Shown: in pieces, positions 22,611-29,266 of the stretch
Layout of the letters: the number at the start of each line of letters is the position of its first letter
Position numbering within the stretch: the first letter of the stretch is position 1
NCBI GenBank assembly: GCA_002305755.1
Contig: DBQV01000062.1
Location: 3,097-33,337 of the forward strand
From: Christensenella sp. UBA1385
Lineage (GTDB): Bacteria > Bacillota > Clostridia > Christensenellales > Aristaeellaceae
Direction of reading: 5' to 3'
DNA length: 30,241 bases
The notes under the pieces: model-generated
Database searches by the model: none
The model's input: only the letters and a program-made list of their open reading frames with translations
Told to the model about the DNA's origin: nothing
Program-made: the position numbers and the translations under genes

Positions 22611-24017
22611 ATGCAGTTTGGCGTAACGATCGCCTCTGGCGCTCAGCCCTGGCAGATTTTTCAGCAGGGAGCAGATGGTACGGCTGCCATTCATTTGAAG
22701 GGCCGGTGCCACCGGGTGCGCCTGTCCCAGGAGCTGCCCCTGACGTTTCGCACCATGGAGGACCGCCGCCTGACCGTCGTCAAGGCCAGGGTCGCCCTGG
22801 AAGCCACAGGCGAGGACATTGTCCCCTGGACAATGTGCGATTTTGCAGGTGAAGGCTGGGAGATTACCTTTCCTCATGTGCCCGCGGGCGGGCCATACAG
22901 AATAGAGACCTATATGGAATACGAGGGCTGGGACGGCCTTTCCTGTACCCGCGGGGACATGATCCATCAGATCGGCGTGGGGGACATCTATGTCATCGCC
23001 GGGCAAAGCAATGCGGCAGGCCGCGCCAAGGGGCCGGTGGAGGATACGCCGGATCTTGGCGTGCACGTGCTGCGATCCAGTGGACAATGGGACCTGGCTA
23101 CCCATCCTCTGGGGGACACAACGGGGGCGCTGTACACAGGCCATTATGAGAATCACAACCCCGGGCACAGCCCCTGGCTGCATTTCGCCAAGCGCCTCAG
23201 CAGGGAGCTGGGCTACCCCATCGGGCTGGTCCCCTGCGCTTATGGCGGAGCGCCCCTTCGCTGGTGGAATCCGGATGAAAACGGCGCGCTGCTGCGCAAC
23301 ATGCTGGCCATGCTGGGCGAGATCCGCCCCAAGGCGGTGCTGTGGATCCAGGGGGAGGCCGAAGGCTTTGAAAACAGCGCGGATACCTATCTGGCGCGCT
23401 TTGAGCGCTTTGTCGCTGCCGCGCGGGAGGCGCTGCAGGCACCCCGGCTGCCTTTTGTGACGGTGCAGATCAACCGCTGCATGACCGAAAGCAATGAGCG
23501 GCTTGATCGGCAATGGGGCATCGTGCGGGAGGCGCAGCGGAAAGCGTGGCATACGATGGACAATGTGCTGCTTGTTCCTTCCCAGGATGTGGCGCTGTAC
23601 GACTTTATCCACAACTCCGCCCAGGGGAATCTGGTCATCGGGGAACGCTGTGCACGCGCCGTGCTGGCAGAGCTTTTCGGAAAGCCTTACGACTGGATGG
23701 CCCCGGAGATCGAAAGCGCGGTGAGGAAGGCGCCGGATACTGTCGAGATTCGCTTTTCACGCATCCGCAACTGGATCAACCCCTATGATGTGCCGGGGGA
23801 GCGCCTGCCCATTGACGCGGAGGACGATCATGGCCTGATCCGGCCCCTGTCCTACAGCGTCGGTAGCGATTCTCTTACCGTTGTCTTTGAAAGAAGTCTG
23901 GGGCCGAACGCGCGCCTTCACGGCATGTGGCGTATGGATTCCGGTGCCTGCATCCCCTGTGACTGCATGAGGCTGCCCATTCTGTCCTGGTACGATTTCC
24001 CCGTGGAGGAGGGCTGA
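22611..24017 (+). CDS. SASA-type SGNH carbohydrate esterase (sialate O-acetylesterase-like)
   Basis: Predicted carbohydrate O-acetylesterase of 468 residues. The nucleophile is Ser133 in VIAGQSNAAG, the defining motif of SASA-domain esterases. The oxyanion and structural block is LWIQGEAEG (244-252). The catalytic Asp/His pair is probably Asp331 and His334 in YDFIHNSAQGN. The first 115 residues look like a small beta-sandwich, as in sialate O-acetylesterases, and about 100 residues follow the catalytic domain. No signal peptide is present, so it would deacetylate imported sugar inside the cell. ATG 22611 has a GGGGGA stretch upstream. It sits between the propeller gene and the GH42-like gene, whose ATG directly follows this stop codon. 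Substrate could be acetylated sialic acid, xylan or pectin fragments. Confidence 0.85.
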   Translation: MQFGVTIASGAQPWQIFQQGADGTAAIHLKGRCHRVRLSQELPLTFRTMEDRRLTVVKARVALEATGEDIVPWTMCDFAGEGWEITFPHVPAGGPYRIETYMEYEGWDGLSCTRGDMIHQIGVGDIYVIAGQSNAAGRAKGPVEDTPDLGVHVLRSSGQWDLATHPLGDTTGALYTGHYENHNPGHSPWLHFAKRLSRELGYPIGLVPCAYGGAPLRWWNPDENGALLRNMLAMLGEIRPKAVLWIQGEAEGFENSADTYLARFERFVAAAREALQAPRLPFVTVQINRCMTESNERLDRQWGIVREAQRKAWHTMDNVLLVPSQDVALYDFIHNSAQGNLVIGERCARAVLAELFGKPYDWMAPEIESAVRKAPDTVEIRFSRIRNWINPYDVPGERLPIDAEDDHGLIRPLSYSVGSDSLTVVFERSLGPNARLHGMWRMDSGACIPCDCMRLPILSWYDFPVEEG

Positions 24018-26033
24018 ATGAGCAGCCCCTTTCAGTACATTTTCCGCTTTTGCTGCGATCCGGGCTTCAACGACAGGCAGGAGACTGAGGCCTTGCTGCG
24101 CCTGGCCGAGGAGGCGGAGATCGATGAGGTCTGTGTGTTCGCCAACGTGCAGGAGCTGAACACGGGGCACATGACCTACGAGGAGCAGGATGTCTGGCTC
24201 AAGTTGATGGAGGACCTGCGCGGCAAACTGAAGCCCCTTAAGATCACATTGTCCGTGAACCAATGGCACAGCATCATGCACGCGGATCTTGGCAAAACGC
24301 TGCCCGCTTCTCAGCCCTTCCGTCCCATGGTGGATCCCTGTGGGAACGAGGCGGGCTTGTGCGTCTGCCCGCTGTGCGAAGAGTGGCAGCGCTACATCGG
24401 GGGGCTGTATGCCCGCTACGCCCGGCTTGATGCGTCCATCCTGTGGGTGGAGGATGATTTCAGACTGCACAATCACGATCCGTTGATCTGGGGCGGATGC
24501 TTCTGCGGTGAGCATATGCGCCTGTACGGTGAACAGGCCGGGAAGGAGCTGACGAGGGAAGAGTTTGTGGCGGGCGTGCTGCGCCCCGGTCCGCCTCATC
24601 CCTATCGGAAAATCTGGCTGGATGTCGCCCGTGAAACCATGCTCTCCGCTGCCCGGGCGATCGCAGAGGCGGTTCGCGCCGTGAATCCCACGGTCAAAAT
24701 CGGGCTGATGAGCAGCGTGCCGCAGGTGCACGCGGCGGAGGGACGGGATTGGCCTTCCCTGCTCAGAACCCTGGCCGCGGGGCAGCCGCCTGTCAGCCGG
24801 GTGCATCTTCCCGCCTATCAGGAAATGGCCCCGGGCGCCTATCTGGTCCGCTTCAACATGGTGTCCATGCTGTGCGCCAGCCTGCTGCCCGAGGAGACGG
24901 AGGTCTACCCGGAACTGGAAAACTACCCCTACTCCCTGCTGTCCAAATCTCGCAGGTTTACCCGCTTTCAGCTGATCAGCGCCCTGCCCATGAAACTGAA
25001 GGGCATGACCATTGATCTGTATGATCTCAATGGAAACGGCATCGTGCCGGAGGACGGGTATGAGGGCATGCTGAGGGAAATCAAGCCTTTCCTGAACCGT
25101 ATGCAGGTCTCCGGGGCCTTCCGGGGAAAACGGCTCGGCGTGCGGGTGCTGGTCAGTCCGGATAGCAGCTATACCCTGCACACGGCTCACGGGGAAGCCA
25201 TGGAGGAGCTTTACCCCCGGGATGCCTTCTTCGGCGGTCTGCTGCCGGCCCTTGGGATACCGTTTTCCTATGTGAGCTCTCCGGATTTGACGGGAGAAAC
25301 GGTAGCCGTCTCGGGGCAGGTGCTGCGCAATTTCAGCAGGGAGGAGATCACGCGGCTGCTGGCGGACAACGTCACGCTGTTGAGCGGGGATGCCGCGGAG
25401 ACGCTGGTGGAGATGGGGCTTGGCGCGCTGGCCGGCATTCGTTCCCTGCGCTGGATGCGGCAAAACGGCGGCGAATATACCTATGAGGAAGCTCTGCCCG
25501 GCCTTGTCTTCCGCGGACGCGAGCGGGCCAGGGCCTCCGCCGTTATCTCCGCCAGCGACGCGGCGGACATACGGTATGATTCTGAGGCGCGGATAAGAGA
25601 GTTTACGGCCTTTTTCAGCGCCCGCCGTACCCGCGCCTGCGCGGGACAGACAGTGGTGAACGGCAGAACGCTGATCTATCCCTATGGGCATCTGGACGGG
25701 ATCATGGAGCTCCCGCCCATGCTGCTGAACGCGGCGCGGCAGGAGATTCTGCAGCACATGCTGCGCTGCGCGGGAAGCAGGATTCCCATGACGGAGAGGG
25801 CGCCCTATCTGATTCCCTACTGCTTTGAAACGGAGGAGGCCAGGTGGATTTATCTGGTGAACGGCTCCTTTGACAGCGTGGATGGGGGAATGGTTTCTCT
25901 GCCATGGCCCTGCGCAAAGTCTCCGGCGTGGGACGCGTCAGCCGTTGGCGCCGATGTGCGTTTGGATGATCGGCAGCGGCTGTCAATCAGCCTGCCCGCC
26001 ATGGAAAGCGTATTGATACGCCTTGAAAAGTAA
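24018..26033 (+). CDS. Unassigned glycoside-hydrolase-like protein, GH42-like architecture
   Basis: Protein of 671 residues that I do not recognise as a named family. Its N-terminal half looks like a TIM barrel. An acidic block WVEDDFRLHNH (143-153) is followed by CFCGEH (161-166) and preceded by CVCPLC (115-120); cysteines in such spacing near an acid/base residue recall the zinc cluster of GH42 beta-galactosidases. A second acidic block, YPELENYPYS (297-306), sits where a GH42-type nucleophile would be expected. The region from about 375 to 490 resembles a flavodoxin-like trimerisation domain, followed by a small beta domain. It lacks a signal peptide. The ATG directly abuts the esterase stop, with GGAGGAGGG upstream, so it is translationally coupled. 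A cytoplasmic glycosidase is the best guess, without proof. Confidence 0.6.
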   Translation: MSSPFQYIFRFCCDPGFNDRQETEALLRLAEEAEIDEVCVFANVQELNTGHMTYEEQDVWLKLMEDLRGKLKPLKITLSVNQWHSIMHADLGKTLPASQPFRPMVDPCGNEAGLCVCPLCEEWQRYIGGLYARYARLDASILWVEDDFRLHNHDPLIWGGCFCGEHMRLYGEQAGKELTREEFVAGVLRPGPPHPYRKIWLDVARETMLSAARAIAEAVRAVNPTVKIGLMSSVPQVHAAEGRDWPSLLRTLAAGQPPVSRVHLPAYQEMAPGAYLVRFNMVSMLCASLLPEETEVYPELENYPYSLLSKSRRFTRFQLISALPMKLKGMTIDLYDLNGNGIVPEDGYEGMLREIKPFLNRMQVSGAFRGKRLGVRVLVSPDSSYTLHTAHGEAMEELYPRDAFFGGLLPALGIPFSYVSSPDLTGETVAVSGQVLRNFSREEITRLLADNVTLLSGDAAETLVEMGLGALAGIRSLRWMRQNGGEYTYEEALPGLVFRGRERARASAVISASDAADIRYDSEARIREFTAFFSARRTRACAGQTVVNGRTLIYPYGHLDGIMELPPMLLNAARQEILQHMLRCAGSRIPMTERAPYLIPYCFETEEARWIYLVNGSFDSVDGGMVSLPWPCAKSPAWDASAVGADVRLDDRQRLSISLPAMESVLIRLEK

Positions 26034-26048
26034 ACGGAGGAACAGGGA

Positions 26049-27092
26049 ATGAAAGCAAAAATCGTTGGCCGCAAATGGCTCGTGGAATGGTTTGACGAGA
26101 GGCAGTGCTACCATATGCCCAGCCTGACGCTGGCTGACAACGGCAACCTGCTGGCTGTCTGGAACGGCGGCTTTCTGCAGTGGAACGGAGACCCCATGGG
26201 CCGTGACGCCAAGGATTGGGTATCCGTTTTGGCGCCTGGCGCAGAGAAATGGTCGGAGCCGGATGCCGTGGGCTGCGACATCCGCTATTGCTGCCACGAC
26301 CCGGTGTTCATCAAAAACAAGAAAGGTGAAATCATACTGCTGTTTGCCAAATTTTTGGATACAGAAGTCAATTTCACCACCTGGTGCAACGGGCGCGACG
26401 AGCTGTGGACCAGAAAGACAAGGGACGGAGGGTTTACCTGGGAGCCGGCCCGTCCTGCCGGGATCTCGTCCGGTCATGCCTCCAACGATAGCGTGCTGCT
26501 GCCGGACGGCACCATCGTGCTCGCCTCCACCAGCAGCGAGCTGCCGGACAAATACTTTGGCGCGGTGCGCATCTATCTGTCGCGCGACGACGGAGATACA
26601 TGGGAAAAGGGGCCCATCCTGTCCGCGCAGGATGGCAACCTGATCCGCGAGCCTGCTTTGGTGTTGCGGCCCGACGGCGTCATCCGCATGTTCACCCGCA
26701 CCTGCCCCGGCAGTACCGGCTGGGGCGCGGGCATCCGCTCCCTCACCAGCTACACCGCCGAAAGCCGGGACGGCGGGCGCAGCTGGACCCAGCCGGTTCC
26801 GACCGGCATTGTGAACAACGAGTCCAAGATAGACGCAATGTCATGGGACGACGAGACCATCCTGATGGCCTATAACGATACGCCCGTGGCGGACTGGCAC
26901 GAGCGCAGCCCCCTGTCGCTGGCCTGCTCGCACGACGAAGGAAAAACCTGGGAAAAGCTGCTGGACCTTGTCCCCGCCCCCGGCAACAAGTGTCAGCCGG
27001 CCATGGCAAAGGGCCCTGACGGCCTGCTGCACGTCATCTACATGCATCGGCACACGGCCATTGAGCATCTGGCTGTGGAAATCACAAAGTAG
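26049..27092 (+). CDS. BNR_2-type sialidase-like propeller protein
   Basis: Protein of 347 residues, about one six-bladed propeller. Four Asp boxes are clear: TRDGGFTW (124-131), SRDDGDTW (179-186), SRDGGRSW (239-246) and SHDEGKTW (294-301). The N-terminal YHMPSLTLADNGNLLAVWNGG and the later NNESKIDAMSWDDETILMAYND follow the pattern of sialidase-related BNR_2 domains, which are often annotated exo-alpha-sialidase without evidence. No F/Y-R-I-P motif and no signal peptide. The ATG has GGAGG upstream and lies 15 nt after the GH42-like gene. It is the last gene of the rightward operon. Cleavage of an acidic or deoxy sugar linkage (glycosidase or lyase) is the likely role, with sialic acid only one option. 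Confidence 0.75.
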   Translation: MKAKIVGRKWLVEWFDERQCYHMPSLTLADNGNLLAVWNGGFLQWNGDPMGRDAKDWVSVLAPGAEKWSEPDAVGCDIRYCCHDPVFIKNKKGEIILLFAKFLDTEVNFTTWCNGRDELWTRKTRDGGFTWEPARPAGISSGHASNDSVLLPDGTIVLASTSSELPDKYFGAVRIYLSRDDGDTWEKGPILSAQDGNLIREPALVLRPDGVIRMFTRTCPGSTGWGAGIRSLTSYTAESRDGGRSWTQPVPTGIVNNESKIDAMSWDDETILMAYNDTPVADWHERSPLSLACSHDEGKTWEKLLDLVPAPGNKCQPAMAKGPDGLLHVIYMHRHTAIEHLAVEITK

Positions 27093-27217
27093 AGCCCGCG
27101 ATACGTGATAGGGAACGGAGCCGGTCAATAGGATACTATGGTCAGCTTCGCTATTTTGCTGCAGTTCCGCGATCGCGGTGTACCGAGGATTCCTTCCTTA
27201 ATTTACTATCTTTTCCG

Positions 27218-27245
27218 TTTTCCCACCCCCGCGGGGGTGGGAAAA
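27218..27245. repeat. 28-bp perfect palindrome
   Basis: The segment equals its own reverse complement. Each half is TTTTCCCACCCCCG or its complement, centred on CGCG. As RNA it can form a 12-bp stem with a 4-nt loop. The T-run precedes and the A-run follows the GC core on both strands, the opposite of an intrinsic terminator. Confidence 0.85.
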
Positions 27246-27263
27246 ACTTGTATGCGCAGCAGA

Positions 27264-27304
27264 TCTTCTCCTTCTCCTTCTCCTTCTCCTTCTTCTCTTC
27301 TTTT
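27264..27304 (+). repeat. Hexamer repeat (CTTCTC)x4 in a 41-nt pyrimidine tract
   Basis: Four exact tandem CTTCTC units (27265-27288) continue into CTTCTTCTCTTCTTTT without a purine. On the minus strand this is a GAGAAG repeat resembling repeated Shine-Dalgarno sequences. Likely a slippage-prone simple repeat. Confidence 0.85.
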
Positions 27305-27376
27305 ATTCCGTCGTTTGCCTGCATATAACTTTAGAATAATAAAGAGGTTAAGTTTCTGGCGCGACGCATGCACAAG

Positions 27377-27385
27377 TGATATGAT
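27377..27385 (+). promoter_or_regulatory. Extended -10 promoter candidate for the ROK-SIS gene
   Basis: TGA followed by TATGAT matches the TGn-TATAAT extended -10 form. No good -35 is found 17 nt upstream. Predicted start near 27391 would give a leader of about 200 nt beginning just before the UUCG hairpin. Confidence 0.4.
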
Positions 27386-27401
27386 TAGCACATGAAAGCC
27401 A

Positions 27402-27415
27402 TGAGCTTCGGCTCA
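27402..27415 (+). other. C(UUCG)G tetraloop hairpin in the predicted leader
   Basis: TGAGC and GCTCA pair around a TTCG loop closed by C-G, an exceptionally stable RNA tetraloop. An outer AGCCAT/ATGGCT pair (27397-27402 and 27422-27427) could form an alternative structure. It would sit at the 5' end of the ROK-SIS transcript. Confidence 0.45.
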
Positions 27416-27593
27416 ATCATTATGGCTCACAAAACGCAGAGAGCGCCCCACGCGCGTCAGGAAGCTGCTTTGCCTGAAGAGAATGATGGAGCAAGCTTCT
27501 CTCTCTGTGTGGCGGTTTGCCGAACGATCAGTCTGATCATGAAAACGTCAGCCGCTGCCGCAGGGCGTGGATCCCGCGAAGGAGGATGAACAT

Positions 27594-29243
27594 ATGAAAA
27601 ACAGATGGATTGGAATGGATATCGGTGCCACGGCGTGTGCCGTGACCCTTGCTGAGATAGACCGGGGCATTCATATCATGGATGAAGCCCGGTTTGACAC
27701 GGATATCAGTCGGGGCTTTGACCATACCTTTCATCATCTGTGCCGGGCTGCTCAGGATCTGCTTGAGAACAAGCATATCGCGCGGGAAGCGCTGTCTGCG
27801 ATCGGAGTCAGCTGCGGCGGTCCATTCCATGCACAGCGGGGAATGATTCTCTGTTCACCCGGTCTGCCCGGATGGGAACATGTTCCGATCACAGAGATGC
27901 TGACTGAACACTTTGGCGTGCCTTCCTTTCTGCAGAACAAAGCCGACGCGTGCGCGCTGGTGGAATGGAAGATGGGAGCGGGACGAGGGACGGAGAGCAT
28001 GATTTACCTTGACCTGGACACAGGCATGGATACCGGTATCATTGCGGGAGGACGGCTTCTGAACAGCTTGACCGGGACGGAAGGAGAAGCCGGGCGTGTG
28101 AGCCTGAAGGAAGGAGGATCAATCGGCTCTTCCCCGGCCGGGTGTTTTGGAGGGTTCACAGGTGAAAACGGTATGAAGCGCCAGGCTGTGGATATCACTC
28201 GGAGGATGATTGCGGACGGGCGGGAACCCGCGTGGATCAGGGATGGGATCTGCCCGGAGGACGCGGATGAAAACGTGCTGGCGGCTTACGCCCGGAAGGG
28301 GGATGTGGACGCGAAGACATTTTTCGGGCGTGTTGGGGAAAGGCTCGGCAGAAGACTGGCGCCGCTGGTGGACGCCTTCAACCCGGAGATCATTGTGATC
28401 GGAAGCATTGACGGCCGGTGTCAGGATCTGTTAGCGGAGAGAATGCTGCTGGCTATGCGCCGGGAGACCGCTTCTTATATAAGAAAAGATCTGCGTGTTC
28501 TGCCCGCGGAGGCAGGGGAAAAAGCAGGCTGCCTGGCGAGCCTTATGACCGCGGCTGCCGGAAGGGGTATCGATCCGGCGAACTTCCGAAAAAACGCGGA
28601 GGAAGAAGCAGAGGCGCTGTTTGAAGACCTGTTTGAAAGGTATCAGGCGCTGGAAGTCTGCCGGCAAGCTGTCCGGCAGGCTGCGGATGAGATGGCCGAA
28701 TGCTTTCGGCGCGGGCACAAGCTGCTCTTGATTGGGAACGGAGGGAGCTGCGCGGACTGCGGCCATATCGCCGGGGAACTGATGAAAGGCTTCCTGTTGA
28801 AGCGCCCTCTGGAGCCCGAAGTAAAGAGCGCTGTTGAAAAGCATACTGCGGATATTATGCCGGAGGCGGCGGGACTGCTGCAGCAAGGGCTTCCCGTGAT
28901 CGATCTGACGCAGCACACGGCGCTGAACACGGCGGTGCAAAATGATCAGAGTCCACTGTTGGCGGCAGCCCAGCAGCTGATGGCATACGGACGCCGCGGG
29001 GATCTGTTGATTGCCATCAGCACCAGCGGAAACAGCAATAACGCGCTGATAGCCGCGGCTGTCGCCCGGGCCCTCGGAATGAAAACCATTGGCCTGACCG
29101 GCGGTGCGGGCGGACGGCTGAAAACGCTTTGCGATATCGCCATTACGGTTCCGGCGGAGCAGACGGCGCAGGTGCAGGAGATGCATCTGCCTGTCTATCA
29201 CACCCTTTGCGCGATGACGGAGGCCTCGCTTTTTGGCGGTTAA
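27594..29243 (+). CDS. ROK-family kinase domain fused to a SIS (GmhA-like) isomerase domain
   Basis: A 549-residue two-domain protein. Residues 1-320 are a ROK sugar kinase or regulator: phosphate loop MDIGATACAV (8-17), CSPGLPGWEHVPI (87-99) and PEIIVIGS (264-271). Residues 335-549 are a SIS domain close to phosphoheptose isomerase GmhA: GNGGSCADCGHIAGEL (381-396, with Glu395), STSGNS (476-481) and QEMH (528-531, with His531). The GmhA catalytic Glu and His are therefore conserved. The ROK half is unusual: the catalytic N-D-A motif reads NKADA (115-119), and the CxCGxxGC zinc motif is degenerate (GSSPAGCFGG). ATG 27594 has AAGGAGG 8 nt upstream. It could be a bifunctional sugar-phosphate enzyme or a sugar sensor. 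The sensor kinase gene follows 23 nt later. Confidence 0.85.
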   Translation: MKNRWIGMDIGATACAVTLAEIDRGIHIMDEARFDTDISRGFDHTFHHLCRAAQDLLENKHIAREALSAIGVSCGGPFHAQRGMILCSPGLPGWEHVPITEMLTEHFGVPSFLQNKADACALVEWKMGAGRGTESMIYLDLDTGMDTGIIAGGRLLNSLTGTEGEAGRVSLKEGGSIGSSPAGCFGGFTGENGMKRQAVDITRRMIADGREPAWIRDGICPEDADENVLAAYARKGDVDAKTFFGRVGERLGRRLAPLVDAFNPEIIVIGSIDGRCQDLLAERMLLAMRRETASYIRKDLRVLPAEAGEKAGCLASLMTAAAGRGIDPANFRKNAEEEAEALFEDLFERYQALEVCRQAVRQAADEMAECFRRGHKLLLIGNGGSCADCGHIAGELMKGFLLKRPLEPEVKSAVEKHTADIMPEAAGLLQQGLPVIDLTQHTALNTAVQNDQSPLLAAAQQLMAYGRRGDLLIAISTSGNSNNALIAAAVARALGMKTIGLTGGAGGRLKTLCDIAITVPAEQTAQVQEMHLPVYHTLCAMTEASLFGG

Positions 29244-29266
29244 GCGGTATGCGCGGGAAATGAAAC

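Larger units (their letters stand above)
27093..27593. other. 501-base non-coding gap between the operon and the ROK-SIS gene
   Basis: No convincing gene. The first half contains a 12-bp palindrome CCGCGATCGCGG (27167-27178), a 28-bp perfect palindrome (27218-27245) and a long pyrimidine tract (27264-27304). The second half has an extended -10 element (27377-27385), a UUCG-loop hairpin (27402-27415) and several short inverted repeats such as GATCAG-T-CTGATC near 27526. The gap is visibly richer in A and T than the operon to its left. I see no good intrinsic terminator for the rightward operon. Confidence 0.6.

Noticed and set aside
21465..25757. Two very long minus-strand frames (715 and 666 codons) opposite the propeller, esterase and GH42-like genes
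   Set aside because: High GC at third positions keeps the antisense frame open. The translations are rich in His, Gln, Arg and Gly without domain motifs, while the plus strand has well-formed genes with ribosome binding sites.
27218..27245. The 28-bp palindrome as an intrinsic terminator of the rightward operon
   Set aside because: The stem is strong, but on either strand it is followed by A residues rather than a T tract, so the required order of stem then U-run is absent.
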